DNA of 64,000 bases from Amycolatopsis saalfeldensis (GCF_900110575.1 NZ_FOEF01000005.1:186001-250000), one strand, 5' to 3'. Shown: positions 18,227 to 27,717, counted from the first letter of the stretch. The notes: generated by a model not told the origin, from the letters alone. Made by a program: numbers and translations.

Positions 18227-19678
18227 ATGAGCGTCGAAAGCCCCCCGATCCAGGCCTCGCCCCGATCCCTGCGCGAGGCCTGGATGGCCCTGGCCGGGCT
18301 GTCCGCGGTGTTCCTGTTCGAGATGCTGGACAACTCGATCCTGAACGTCGCGCTGCCCACGATCGGCCACAGCCTGCATGCCTCGACCGTCGCGCTGCAG
18401 TGGGTGACCGGCGCCTACGCGGTCGTGTTCGGCGGCCTGATGCTCGCGTTCGGCGCGATCGCCGACCGGTTCGGCCGGCGGCGGGTCATGCTCGTCGGCC
18501 TGGTGCTGCTGGGCGTCGCGAGCCTGGCGACCGCCTTCGTCACCACCGCGGAGCAGCTGATCGCCGTCCGGGTGGTGATGGGCGTCGCCGCGGCGATGAC
18601 CACCCCGGGCTCGATGGCGCTGGCCTTCCGGCTGTTCGAGGCGGACAGCCTGCGCGTGCGGGCGATGACCGTCATCTCCACCGTGGGCATGGCCGGGCTC
18701 GCGCTCGGCCCGACGGCGGGCGGCCTCGTGCTCGCCATCGCGCCGTGGCAGGTCCTGCTGCTGGTGAACGTGCCGATCGCCGGGCTCGCGATCCTCGGCA
18801 TCCGGGCCGGCATCGCCGCGGACGATCCGGCGGATCTGCACCGGGACCCGGTGGACGTGCCCGGGGCCGTGCTGGGCACTGCGACGGTCCTGCTCGCCCT
18901 CGCCGCACCCACGCTGTTCGTGAACGAGGGCGCCGGCTCGTGGATGCCGTGGCTAGCCGCCGCTGCGGCCGTCGTGGCGGCGATTCTCTTTGTCCGGCGC
19001 CAGCTTTCGGCGCGTTACCCGCTGCTCGACCTGAGGCTCGTCGCCCGCCCGCTGGTTTCCAGCGGCCTGGCCTACAAGGCCGCGTCCGGGCTCGCGACGG
19101 CCGGCCTCGGCTACCTGGTGACGCTGCAGCTGCAGCTCGCCTGGGGGTGGTCGCCCACGCTCGCGGCCATCGGCATGCTGCCGCAGGTGGTGGTCCTCCT
19201 CGCGGGCGGCCGGTTCGTGAATCCGTTCGTGGAACGGGTCGGCCTCGACCGGGCCGCCTGGCTCAGCGCCTCGGCGGTGGTGCTCGGGCTCGCCGTCTAC
19301 GCCCTGATGAACAGCTTCGGCTACGTGTGGGTCGCCCTCGCGCTCGTGATCGAGGCCGCCGGGATGCGCGTCGTCGGCGCGGTCGCCGGGGTCAACGTGC
19401 TCCGCGGCCTGCCGAAGAACCGGAGCACGATCGGCGCGGCGCTGGTCGACACCGCCACCGAGGTCACCTCCGCCGTCGGCATCGCCGTGACCGGCACGAT
19501 CCTCGCCGCGCTGTTCACCGGCAGCATCGCCACGTCGAACTGGAGCGCGCGGCAGACCACGCAGTTCCAGACCGCCGCGACCCTCTCCGGCCTCGTGCTC
19601 ACCGTCGTGGCCGCGGCGCTCGTCGGCTGGGCGATCCTCCGCATGCGGGGTACCTCGGACGAGCCGGAATCCCTGTAG
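18227..19678 (+). CDS. DHA2-type MFS multidrug efflux transporter
   Basis: A 483-residue inner-membrane protein with about 14 hydrophobic segments, the DHA2 (EmrB/QacA-like) topology. Motif A (GAIADRFGRRRVML) lies between TM2 and TM3, and motif C-like sequence (GLALGPTAGGLVL) in TM5 marks a drug/proton antiporter. TM1 contains FLFEMLDNSILNVALPTIG, typical for the group. ATG at 18227 follows GGAAGGAG. Regulated by the divergent TetR protein through the two operators at 18172 and 18190. Exported compound unknown. Confidence 0.93.
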   Translation: MSVESPPIQASPRSLREAWMALAGLSAVFLFEMLDNSILNVALPTIGHSLHASTVALQWVTGAYAVVFGGLMLAFGAIADRFGRRRVMLVGLVLLGVASLATAFVTTAEQLIAVRVVMGVAAAMTTPGSMALAFRLFEADSLRVRAMTVISTVGMAGLALGPTAGGLVLAIAPWQVLLLVNVPIAGLAILGIRAGIAADDPADLHRDPVDVPGAVLGTATVLLALAAPTLFVNEGAGSWMPWLAAAAAVVAAILFVRRQLSARYPLLDLRLVARPLVSSGLAYKAASGLATAGLGYLVTLQLQLAWGWSPTLAAIGMLPQVVVLLAGGRFVNPFVERVGLDRAAWLSASAVVLGLAVYALMNSFGYVWVALALVIEAAGMRVVGAVAGVNVLRGLPKNRSTIGAALVDTATEVTSAVGIAVTGTILAALFTGSIATSNWSARQTTQFQTAATLSGLVLTVVAAALVGWAILRMRGTSDEPESL

Positions 19679-19690
19679 CCCAAGGAGAAA

Positions 19691-21337
19691 CTACAGCGGC
19701 CGCCGCAGGTCCTCGGCGTCCACGATGTGGTAGGCGTAGCCCTGTTCGGCCAGGAAACGCTGGCGGTGGGCCGCGTACTCGGTGTCGACGGTGTCCCGCG
19801 AGACGATCGAGTAGAAGTGCGCCTGCCGGCCGTCGGCCTTGGGCCGCAGGAGCCGGCCGAGGCGCTGGGCCTCCTCCTGGCGCGAGCCGAACGTGCCGGA
19901 GATCTGGATCGCCACCGAGGCTTCCGGCAGGTCGATCGAGAAGTTCGCCACCTTGGACACCACCAGCGTCCGCAGTTCGCCGCGGCGGAAGCGGTCGAAC
20001 AGCTCCTCGCGCTCCTTGTTCCTCGTCGAGCCCTGGATCACCGGGGCGTCCAGCTCGTCGCCCAGCATCTCCAGCTGGTCGAGGTACGCGCCGATCACCA
20101 GGGTCGGCTCGCCGGCGTGACGCTCCACAATGGACCTGATCACCGGGGTTTTCGTCATGGCCGTGGCGGCGAGCTTGTAGCGCTCCTCCGCCTCCGCCGT
20201 GGCGTACGCGAGGCGCTCCGCGTCGGTGAGGGTGACCCGCACTTCGGTGCACTCCGCGGGCGCGATCCAGCCCTGCGCCTCGATGTCGCGCCACGGCACG
20301 TCGTAGCGCTTCGGGCCGATCAGGGAGAACACGTCGCCCTCGCGGCCGTCCTCGCGGACCAGCGTGGCCGTCAGCCCGAGACGGCGGCGCGACTGGAGGT
20401 CCGCGGTCATCCGGAAGACCGGGGCGGGCAGCAGGTGGACCTCGTCGTAGACGACCAGCCCCCAGTCACGGGAGTCGAACAGCTCCAGGTGGCGGTACTC
20501 GCCCTTGGTCTTGCGCGTGACCACCTGGTAGGTCGCGATGGTGACCGGCCGGATCTCCTTCTTCTCCCCGGAGTACTCGCCGATCTCCTCCTCGGTCAGC
20601 GAAGTGCGCGCCACCAGCTCGCGCTTCCACTGCCGTCCCGCGACGGTGTTGGTCACCAGGATCAGCGTGGTCGCCTTGGCCTGCGCCATCGCGGCCGCGC
20701 CGACCAGCGTCTTGCCCGCGCCGCACGGCAGCACGACCACGCCGGAGCCGCCCGCCCAGAAGGCCTCGGCCGCGCGGCGCTGGTAGTCGCGCAGCTCCCA
20801 GTCCTTCTCGTCGAGGTCGATCGGGTGCGCCTCGCCGTCGACGTAGCCCGCGAGGTCCTCGGCCGGCCAGCCGACCTTCAGCAGCGCCTGCTTGAGCCGC
20901 CCGCGCTCGGACGGGTGCACGACCACGGTGTCCGGGTCGACGCGCGCGCCCAGCATCGGGCTGATCTTCTTGTGCCGCGAGACCTCCTCCAGCACCGCGC
21001 GGTCGGTGGTCGACATCACCAGCCCGTGCGCCGGGTGGTTGGCGATCTGCAGCCGGCCGAACCGGCCCATCACGTCGACGACGTCGATCAGCAGCGGCTG
21101 CGGCACCGGGAAGCGGGAGTACGTGGTCAGCGCGTCGACGACCTGCTCCGCGTCGTGCCCGGCGGCACGCGCGTTCCACAGCGCCAGCGGCGTGATCCGG
21201 TAGGTGTGGACGTGTTCGGGGGCGCGCTCCAGCTCGGCGAACGGCGCGATCGCGATCCGCGCGTCGTCGGCCTGCGCGTGGTCGACCTCGAGCAGCACGG
21301 TCTTGTCGGACTGGACGATCAGGGGGCCATCAGTCAC
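19691..21337 (-). CDS. XPB-type DNA repair helicase
   Basis: A 548-residue superfamily 2 helicase of the bacterial XPB/ERCC3 group (3'-5' DNA unwinding). Motifs: Q-like LRDYQRRAAEAF, Walker A CGAGKT (about residue 205), DEVH box in VVYDEVHLLPAP, GLTATLVRED (motif III), and motif VI QRLGRLLRP. The N-terminal 180 residues match the damage-recognition part of XPB proteins. GTG at 21337 follows AAAGGA. In M. tuberculosis the helicase-associated partner is the next gene; here that partner lies 23 kb away at 44614. Confidence 0.93.
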   Translation of the reverse strand: MTDGPLIVQSDKTVLLEVDHAQADDARIAIAPFAELERAPEHVHTYRITPLALWNARAAGHDAEQVVDALTTYSRFPVPQPLLIDVVDVMGRFGRLQIANHPAHGLVMSTTDRAVLEEVSRHKKISPMLGARVDPDTVVVHPSERGRLKQALLKVGWPAEDLAGYVDGEAHPIDLDEKDWELRDYQRRAAEAFWAGGSGVVVLPCGAGKTLVGAAAMAQAKATTLILVTNTVAGRQWKRELVARTSLTEEEIGEYSGEKKEIRPVTIATYQVVTRKTKGEYRHLELFDSRDWGLVVYDEVHLLPAPVFRMTADLQSRRRLGLTATLVREDGREGDVFSLIGPKRYDVPWRDIEAQGWIAPAECTEVRVTLTDAERLAYATAEAEERYKLAATAMTKTPVIRSIVERHAGEPTLVIGAYLDQLEMLGDELDAPVIQGSTRNKEREELFDRFRRGELRTLVVSKVANFSIDLPEASVAIQISGTFGSRQEEAQRLGRLLRPKADGRQAHFYSIVSRDTVDTEYAAHRQRFLAEQGYAYHIVDAEDLRRPL

Positions 21338-21426
21338 CTGTCCTTTATACGTTCCATCCGCGGCCGTCCTCCCGCCGCGGGCCCGCGGGTGCCAAGATGA
21401 TCGCCAGGACCATTGGGAGGGGCCCC

Positions 21427-22056
21427 TTGAGCACACCACCGTTCGGCGTCCCGTCGGCAGCCAATCCGTTCCAGCCCCCGGGCTACGCGCCGCCGCCCCC
21501 GCCCCAGCCGGGGAGGCCGGGGCCGCTCGGCGCCAGGACGAAGGCGCTGCTCGGCGGCGCCGTCGTGGTCGCGCTGGGGCTCGGCTCGCTGGGCGCGTTC
21601 GGGGTGGCCGCGATCGCGCACTCGGCCGGCCCGCCGTCGGCGGGCAGCTGCCTCTACCTCAGCCAAGAGACCATCGGCACCCAGTCGTACCACGGGGTCG
21701 GCTGTTCGGATCAACGCGCGACCTACCGGGTGGACAACGTGGTCCACGGGTCCTCGACCTGCCACGGCAGCGATTACGTCCGGTTCCAGGTCTTCGGCGG
21801 CTCGTCCCGCAGCACCGGCTCCACCCCGGACGAGACGCTCTGCCTCGCCCTGAACGTCTCCTCGGGCGACTGCCTGCGCAACGTCGACGACGAGACGTCC
21901 GTGCGCAAGGTGACCTGCACCGATCCGACCGCGCAGGCCCGCGTCAGCGTGCACGACGGCGACGACAGCCAGTGCGACGCCGCGGCCACTGCCCTCGCGT
22001 ACGCGGGCCCGCCGGCCCGGACGGTCTGCCTGATCCCGTCCGGCGAGAACATCTAG
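21427..22056 (+). CDS. LppU/SCO3897-like membrane-anchored Cys-rich protein
   Basis: About 209 residues: a Pro-rich N-terminus (PFGVPSAANPFQPPGYAPPPPPQ), one transmembrane helix (about residues 37-62), then two similar exported halves, each with a GSCL or GDCL start, a C[ST]D core and paired Cys residues (AGSCL..VGCSDQRATYRV and SGDCL..VTCTDPTAQARV). This matches the small LppU/SCO3897-type domain, probably disulfide bonded. TTG at 21427, preceded by GGGAGGGG, is the likely start; an ATG at 21397 gives extra non-conserved residues. Role unknown; probably a cell-surface protein. Confidence 0.72.
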   Translation: MSTPPFGVPSAANPFQPPGYAPPPPPQPGRPGPLGARTKALLGGAVVVALGLGSLGAFGVAAIAHSAGPPSAGSCLYLSQETIGTQSYHGVGCSDQRATYRVDNVVHGSSTCHGSDYVRFQVFGGSSRSTGSTPDETLCLALNVSSGDCLRNVDDETSVRKVTCTDPTAQARVSVHDGDDSQCDAAATALAYAGPPARTVCLIPSGENI

Positions 22057-23022
22057 CTACGGCTGGTCTTCCTCCGGGAGCATCGCCTGCACGTCCAGCC
22101 GGTTCGCCAGCTGTCCCGCGGTGTGCATCAGGTCGGCGACCCGCTGCAGCCGGGTCGCCGACAGCGTCGTCGGGTAGCTGCCCAGTGAGATCAGCGCCGC
22201 CGTGGTCGCGTCGATGTCGGAGAACGTCGGCAGCGCGTCGCGCACGGTCGCCGAGTCGCCCGCGGTCAGCTGGGCCTGCATGAGCACCCGGCGGAAGGCG
22301 GCGAGCGTGTGCGGGGCGGCCTGCGCGAACGCGCCGGTGGCGGTGTAGCCCGAGGCCGGGAAGTCCAGGGTGGCGCCGCTGGAGCCGTCCGCGAGGATCT
22401 GCGCGCCCAGCTCCTTCTCCGCGCGGGTGATGAACGGCTCGACCATCAGCGCCGCGTCGGCGTCGCCGGACTGGAGGGCCTGCGGCATCTGGTCGAACGG
22501 GCGCGCCACGTAGCGGATCTTGGCCCGGTCGACGCCGGCGGTCGAGAGCACGGAGCCCGCGGTCAGCGCGCCGATGTCGTCCGGGGTGTCCACCGCGATC
22601 TTCGGCGACTTCTTGGCCGTGGGCTCGGTGTAACCGGAGCCGGGGAGCGTGACCAGCGCGATGGTGTTGCTGCCGGAGGTGTAGGCCTCACCCTGGAGCT
22701 GGAGGGTGGTGCCGCCGCTCGCGGCGCGGAACAGCGAGACGTCGCTGCCGAACGTCACGTCCAGTTGACCGGAGGTCAATTTGGCCAGCCCGTCGTTCGC
22801 GCCCAGCTCCACCAGGTCTACGTTCAGCCCGGCTTCGCGGAACTTCCCGGCGGCCACGGCGATCCGCAGCGGCGCCGTGTCGATCGGGTTCGCGACGCCG
22901 ACGCGCAGGGTGGTCCGCTCCAGCGCCGGCGGCGGCGCTGAGTCACCGGAAGTGAACAGGGAGCAGCCACTGGTGGCCAGCAGGACCGCCACCAGTGCCA
23001 ACGCCAGTCCGCGTACGTTCAT
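22057..23022 (-). CDS. Orphan solute-binding lipoprotein (NMT1/SsuA-NrtA-like)
   Basis: A 321-residue lipoprotein with signal and lipobox ATSGC (Cys20) and a type II binding-protein fold of the nitrate/sulfonate/taurine group: LRVGVANPIDTAPLRIAVAAGKFREAGLNVDLVE, then SGQLDVTFGSDVSLFRA and EPFITRAEKELGAQ. It lacks any adjacent permease or ATPase gene, and is divergent from a NIT-domain histidine kinase with 195 bp between. A similar protein (35884) sits in the same position beside the second NIT kinase. It may present a ligand to the kinase rather than feed a transporter; this is inference. It ends tail to tail with the LppU-like gene. Confidence 0.85.
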   Translation of the reverse strand: MNVRGLALALVAVLLATSGCSLFTSGDSAPPPALERTTLRVGVANPIDTAPLRIAVAAGKFREAGLNVDLVELGANDGLAKLTSGQLDVTFGSDVSLFRAASGGTTLQLQGEAYTSGSNTIALVTLPGSGYTEPTAKKSPKIAVDTPDDIGALTAGSVLSTAGVDRAKIRYVARPFDQMPQALQSGDADAALMVEPFITRAEKELGAQILADGSSGATLDFPASGYTATGAFAQAAPHTLAAFRRVLMQAQLTAGDSATVRDALPTFSDIDATTAALISLGSYPTTLSATRLQRVADLMHTAGQLANRLDVQAMLPEEDQP

Positions 23023-23139
23023 CCGCTCTCACCTACCGAGAGAATCTGCTCATCATGCTGGAGCTTATGGTCCGCTGCCCATACCATCGCGGACAGGGCC
23101 GTGGCCCCGCCAGAATGGCATCCCGATCTGCCCGAGGTG

Positions 23140-23157
23140 ACCTACTCTTCAGTAGGT
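23140..23157. promoter_or_regulatory. 7-bp perfect inverted repeat upstream of the NIT kinase
   Basis: ACCTACT (23140-23146) and AGTAGGT (23151-23157) with a four-base loop, 60 bases before the kinase start and 118 bases from the divergent lipoprotein gene. Either an operator or a small hairpin in the kinase leader. Confidence 0.4.
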
Positions 23158-23217
23158 TCGAGCTGGAGAACCCGATGCCGTCCGTGGGTGAGGTCCCGCG
23201 GTGAAAAGGAAGCCCAG

Positions 23218-26052
23218 GTGACCCGTCGCGACAAGCGTCCCCGCAAGGGCGACGCGACGGATTCCGCTGCCCGGCAGAAGGACGTCACGGATTCCGTTGC
23301 CCAGCAGCAGCTCGGGGGCCGTTGGCGGCTGCGCAACTGGCGGTTGCGCACCAAGCTCTTCGTCGTCCTGCTGATCCCGGCGCTGGCCGTGGTCGGCCTG
23401 GTCGGCCTCCGCGTGAGCAGCGACCTGCGCGACGCCCAGCAGCTCGCCGAGTTCGCCGCGCGGGGCCGGGTGGACAGCGCCGTGGCCGAGGTGTTGCACC
23501 AGCTGCAGCGCGAGCGGGACGTCACGGTCCGGTTCGTGGCCGGCAACCGGCAGGGCAACCCGGCCGACCTCGCCGGCCAGCGCACGCGCGTGGACCAGGC
23601 CATCGGCGCCTTCGAGCGGACGCTGGCCGACAGCAAGCCGCGGCTCGCCGCCTCCGCCGCCAGCAGCCTGCAGCAGAGCGACGACCGGCTCCACGTGCTC
23701 AGCGGCCTGCGGTTCTCCGCCGAGCACTCCGCCTACCCGGCCGACGCCGTGCTGCGGTCCTACAGCGAGCTGATCTCCGGCCTGCTCGACATCAGCGACA
23801 CCGCCGCCGCCGACGTCTCGGACCCGCAGCTCGCGCGGCTGCGCCTGGCCGGCAACGCGCTGGCGCGGATCAAGGACCAGATGTCGGTCAAGCGCGCGAT
23901 CATGGCCGAGGCGCTCGCCGAAGGCAGCCTGAACCGCGATCGCACGCGCGCGCTGCTGGGCGCCGAGGCCGAGCTGGCCGCCGCGCGCAACGACTACCGC
24001 ACCTTCGCCACCCCCGACCAGCAGCGGATGTACGACGACACCGTGATCGGCCTGGTCGTCGACATCGGCAACGACCTGGTCGAGTCGGCGCTGACCCGCA
24101 CCGAGAACGGCCAGTCGCTCGCCGGGCTCGACCCGGACCAGTGGGACACCGCGGCCACCTACACGGTCAACCTCACGCACCAGGTGCAGGAGGCGCTGCT
24201 CGTCCAGCTGCAGGAGCAGACCGACGCGATGGCCGCCCGCGCCCGCACGTCGACGATCTGGGACGGCGGCATCGTCCTGGCCGTGCTGCTGGTGGCCGGC
24301 GTGCTGTCGGTGGTCATCGCCCGCTCGCTGCTGCGGCCGCTGCGCGTGCTGCGGCGGACCGCGCTGGAGGTCGCCGACCACCGGCTGCCCGAGGCCGTCC
24401 AGCGGCTGCTCACCGACCCGGACCCGGCGCCGGAGAAGATGCGGCACCGCGCGGCCGTCGCACCCGTGCCGGTGTTCACGCGCGAAGAGGTCGGGCAGGT
24501 CGCTCGGGCCTTCGACCAGGTGCACGGCGAGGCGGTGCGGCTCGCTGCCGAGCAGGCGCTGCTGCGCGAAAACGTGAACGCGATGTTCGTCAACCTCTCG
24601 CAGCGCAGCCAGGACCTCGTCGAGCGGCAGCTGTCCGTGCTCGACCGGATGGAGGCGGACGAGCAGGACCCGGACACGCTCGCGGGCCTGTTCGAACTCG
24701 ACCACCTGGCCACGCGGATGCGGCGCAACAGCGAGAACCTGCTGGTGCTCTCGGGCACCGACCTGGTGCGCGAGGACACCGGCGCGGTGGTCGCGGACGA
24801 GATCATCGGCGCCGCGCTCAGCGAGGTCGAGCACTACCAGCGGATCGAGCTCGGCCCCGGCCCGGCGCTCGCGGTGCGCGGCGAGGCCGTGAACGACCTC
24901 GTGCACGTGGTGTCGGAGCTGCTCGAGAACGCGACGCGCTATTCCGACGAGCGCACCATCGTCACCGTCGAAAGCGCCCGGACGGCGGACGGGGCCTGGC
25001 GGATCGACATCACCGACCGCGGCGCCGGCATGCCGCAGGCCGAGATCGACCGCACGAACGCGCGGCTGGCCGACCCGCCGGACGTCGACGTCGAGGTCTC
25101 CCGCCGGATGGGCCTGTACGTGGTGGCGACGCTCGCGGTGCGCCACGAGATCGAGGTCCGCCTGCATCCGGCCGAGGGCACCGGCCTGCGCGCGACGGTG
25201 CTGGTGCCGGCCGCGCTGATCACCGAAGCCCCGGTGCCCGCACCGGCCTCGGTCTCGGCCGAACCCGAGCCTTCGCCCGAGCCGGAGCCCATGCCGGAGC
25301 TGCTGGCCCCGCTCGCGCCGCTGACCCCGGTGGCCGAGCCGGTGCCGGACGAGCCGGCCGACGACGTGCTGCTCACGCCGGTGCTGGAGCCCGGGCCGCC
25401 GCGGCGCGCGCCGGTGGTGGAGAGCAGCCCGCCGTGGCCGCCGGCCGCGGAACAGCGCTCGCACCTGGAGTTCGACGCGCCCACCGAGCGCATGCCCGCC
25501 TACCGCGACGTGCTTTCGCGCTGGTTCGACGCCGTGTCCTCGTCCCCGGACGCCCCGGCGCCCACACCCCCGGAACCGCTCCCGATCGCCCCGGGACACG
25601 AGACGCCCCGCGCCGAGGCCGAGCCGCCGCGGCACGCCATGGCGGTGCCGGAGCAGCTGGCGTTCCCGGTCGCCGACCCGGAGCCGGAATACCCGGCCGC
25701 CGAGCCCGAACCCCCCGAGCCCGGGTATCTGGAAGCCGAGTACCCGGAAACCGAGTTCTCGGCGTTCGAGGAGCCCGCGTACCCGGCCGATGAGCCGCCG
25801 TACCCGACGGAGGAGCCGGACGCGGACCCGCAGTGGCCGACGCCCGACGAGCTCGAGCAGGAGGACGGCGCCGAGGACACCTGGCCCTTCCTGCGGGTTT
25901 CCGACGTCGAGGACGGCCCCGGGCTGGTGCCGGAGCAGCGGCCGATACTCTCGCTTTCCCCCGAAGCGGTGCGCGAGCGGATGACGAGCCTTCAAGGCGG
26001 GTTCCGCCGCGGTCGCCACGCGCGGGGGGACGACACCACGCACCCTGATTGA
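23218..26052 (+). CDS. Sensor histidine kinase with NIT domain (CvnA-like)
   Basis: A 944-residue membrane kinase. TM1 at about 47-66, an extracytoplasmic helical NIT (nitrate/nitrite-sensing) domain about 67-349 with LQRERD and TFATPDQQRMY-type patterns, TM2 about 350-369, HAMP-like region, then [18 protein letters not shown] (His496 the likely phosphoacceptor) and an HATPase: N box ELLENATRYS, G1 DRGAGM, and GLYVVATLAVRHEIEV. A Pro/Glu-rich disordered tail of about 270 residues ends with a conserved basic SLQGGFRRGRH. It looks like a conservon kinase but has no Roadblock, DUF742 or GTPase genes beside it. GTG at 23218 follows AAGGAAG. Confidence 0.93.
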   Translation: MTRRDKRPRKGDATDSAARQKDVTDSVAQQQLGGRWRLRNWRLRTKLFVVLLIPALAVVGLVGLRVSSDLRDAQQLAEFAARGRVDSAVAEVLHQLQRERDVTVRFVAGNRQGNPADLAGQRTRVDQAIGAFERTLADSKPRLAASAASSLQQSDDRLHVLSGLRFSAEHSAYPADAVLRSYSELISGLLDISDTAAADVSDPQLARLRLAGNALARIKDQMSVKRAIMAEALAEGSLNRDRTRALLGAEAELAAARNDYRTFATPDQQRMYDDTVIGLVVDIGNDLVESALTRTENGQSLAGLDPDQWDTAATYTVNLTHQVQEALLVQLQEQTDAMAARARTSTIWDGGIVLAVLLVAGVLSVVIARSLLRPLRVLRRTALEVADHRLPEAVQRLLTDPDPAPEKMRHRAAVAPVPVFTREEVGQVARAFDQVHGEAVRLAAEQALLRENVNAMFVNLSQRSQDLVERQLSVLDRMEADEQDPDTLAGLFELDHLATRMRRNSENLLVLSGTDLVREDTGAVVADEIIGAALSEVEHYQRIELGPGPALAVRGEAVNDLVHVVSELLENATRYSDERTIVTVESARTADGAWRIDITDRGAGMPQAEIDRTNARLADPPDVDVEVSRRMGLYVVATLAVRHEIEVRLHPAEGTGLRATVLVPAALITEAPVPAPASVSAEPEPSPEPEPMPELLAPLAPLTPVAEPVPDEPADDVLLTPVLEPGPPRRAPVVESSPPWPPAAEQRSHLEFDAPTERMPAYRDVLSRWFDAVSSSPDAPAPTPPEPLPIAPGHETPRAEAEPPRHAMAVPEQLAFPVADPEPEYPAAEPEPPEPGYLEAEYPETEFSAFEEPAYPADEPPYPTEEPDADPQWPTPDELEQEDGAEDTWPFLRVSDVEDGPGLVPEQRPILSLSPEAVRERMTSLQGGFRRGRHARGDDTTHPD

Positions 26053-26063
26053 ACGGACGACGC

Positions 26064-26741
26064 ATGAGCTCGAAGACCGCCCTGCTGGAAGTGATCGCGC
26101 TGGGCGCCGAGGACGCGCAGCGCGCGCAGGAGGGCGGGGCGGACCGTCTCGAACTGGTCGCCGACATGGCGAGCGACGGGCTCACCCCCTCGGCGGCGAC
26201 GGTGCGCGAAGTGCTCGCCGCGACCGACCTGCCCGTGCGGGTCATGCTGCGGGGCGCCAACTCCTTCGCCGCCGGTGACCTCGACGCGCTGCGGGCCGAC
26301 GCGGCGAAGCTGGTGGAGGCCGGCGCACGCGAGTTCGTGTTCGGCTTCCTGACCGAGGACAACGAGGTCGACGCCGAGGCCTGCCGCTCGCTGCTGAAGG
26401 AGCTGGACGGCCTGGCCTGGACATTCCACCGCGCGATCGACCGTTCGCGCGACCCGATCGCGGCGTTCGGCGTGCTGGCCGAGCTGGGCTGCGACACCGT
26501 GCTGGCGGCGGGCCACCCGGCCGGGGTCGGGAGCGGCCTGTCCGTGCTGCAGCGGCTCGCGCGCCGCGAAGACGGCCCGGCGCTGCTGGTCGGCGGCGGC
26601 CTGCGCGCCCAGCAGGTGCACTTGCTGCGCGCGGGCGGGGTGCGCGGGTTCCACGTCGGCAGCGCGGTCCGTCCCGGCGGCTGGCAGTCCACTGTGGACG
26701 TGGACGCGGTGCGCCAATGGGCTGACCTGGTCAAAGCGTGA
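26064..26741 (+). CDS. cutC: CutC family copper homeostasis protein
   Basis: A 225-residue TIM-barrel CutC-family protein: LLEVIALGAEDAQRAQEGGADRLEL start, WTFHRAID loop, and VGSGLSVLQRL near the end. CutC was linked to copper tolerance in E. coli, but direct copper binding is not established in most bacteria. Length is at the short end of the family. ATG at 26064 is 12 bases after the kinase stop, so it may be co-transcribed with the kinase although no functional link is apparent. Confidence 0.9.
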   Translation: MSSKTALLEVIALGAEDAQRAQEGGADRLELVADMASDGLTPSAATVREVLAATDLPVRVMLRGANSFAAGDLDALRADAAKLVEAGAREFVFGFLTEDNEVDAEACRSLLKELDGLAWTFHRAIDRSRDPIAAFGVLAELGCDTVLAAGHPAGVGSGLSVLQRLARREDGPALLVGGGLRAQQVHLLRAGGVRGFHVGSAVRPGGWQSTVDVDAVRQWADLVKA

Positions 26742-26817
26742 CCTGACAACGGCCGGATTGCTCTACAGTCAGCGGCGGGGTTTCCGGCGGGCGAACAAGT
26801 CACGGGAGGTGGCCGGC

Positions 26818-27549
26818 TTGACCGAAGGGCGGCTCCTGGAGACGTTCGTCGAACTGGCCGACACGTTGATCGACGACTTCGACGTCATCGAGTTCCTGCA
26901 CCTGCTGTCCGGCCGCTGCGTCGAGTTGCTGAACGTCGACGCGGCCGGTCTGCTGCTCGCGAACGCGGCGGGGGAGCTGCAGCTCGTGGCCAGCTCGGAC
27001 GAGGAGGTCCGGCTGCTGGAGCTGTTCCAGCTGCAAGGGGACGAGGGGCCCTGCCTGGACGCGTACCGGCTCCGCCGCGAGGTGACGAACGCCGACCTGG
27101 CGGCGCTGTCGGGGGAGTGGCCGAAGTTCGCCGCGGCCGCCGCGGACCACGGTTTCCGCGCGGTGCACGCCCTGCCGGTGCGCCTGCGGTCGGAGGTGAT
27201 CGGGGTGCTGAACCTGTTCTCCTCGGCGCCGGGCGAGCTGGGTGCCGGGGATCTGCGGGCCGCCCGCGCGATGGTCGACGTCGCGACGATCGGGCTGCTG
27301 CAGGCCCGCATGATCCGGCACCACGAGGTCCTGGTCGAGCAGCTGCAGACGGCGCTGTCCAGCCGGGTGATCATCGAGCAGGCCAAGGGGTTCGTCGCCG
27401 AGCGGCTCTCGCTGGAGCTGGACCAGGCCTTCGCCGTGCTGCGCCGATACGCGCGCAGCCACAACCGGAAGCTGAGCGCGGTGGCCGGCGACGTCGTCGC
27501 CCGGTCGGCGACGGTGCGCGAGCTGTTCGAGCGACCGGCCGGACGCTGA
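26818..27549 (+). CDS. GAF-ANTAR RNA-binding antiterminator regulator
   Basis: A 243-residue cytoplasmic regulator: GAF domain at about residues 15-160 (EGPCLDAYRLRREV and ALPVRLRSEVIGVLNLF are characteristic) and a C-terminal ANTAR three-helix domain (LSSRVIIEQAKGFVAERLSLELDQAFAVLRRYARSHNRKL). ANTAR proteins bind paired hairpins in nascent RNA to prevent termination; the GAF part presumably senses a small ligand. TTG at 26818, preceded by GGGAGG, was chosen over an ATG at 26758 without a ribosome site. Its targets are not visible here. Confidence 0.9.
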   Translation: MTEGRLLETFVELADTLIDDFDVIEFLHLLSGRCVELLNVDAAGLLLANAAGELQLVASSDEEVRLLELFQLQGDEGPCLDAYRLRREVTNADLAALSGEWPKFAAAAADHGFRAVHALPVRLRSEVIGVLNLFSSAPGELGAGDLRAARAMVDVATIGLLQARMIRHHEVLVEQLQTALSSRVIIEQAKGFVAERLSLELDQAFAVLRRYARSHNRKLSAVAGDVVARSATVRELFERPAGR

Positions 27550-27717
27550 AGGCCGGGTTGTCCATCCGGTGAGAACCGGTTCGCCCGGTGGGCTGGACTT
27601 CACCACCACACCCCGATCGATGGCCGCCGTAGCGTCCGCGCGCGGCTATCGTTTGAAGTCTCCCGTCCCTGACCCCCGGCGGCAGCAACGTCCGATCGCA
27701 GGTGCAGGAGGCGCGCC

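Noticed and set aside
23149-26043. Long antisense frame across the NIT kinase (and similar at 37514-40636)
   Set aside because: Composition-driven shadow; no ribosome site, no motifs, and the sense frame is a recognised kinase.
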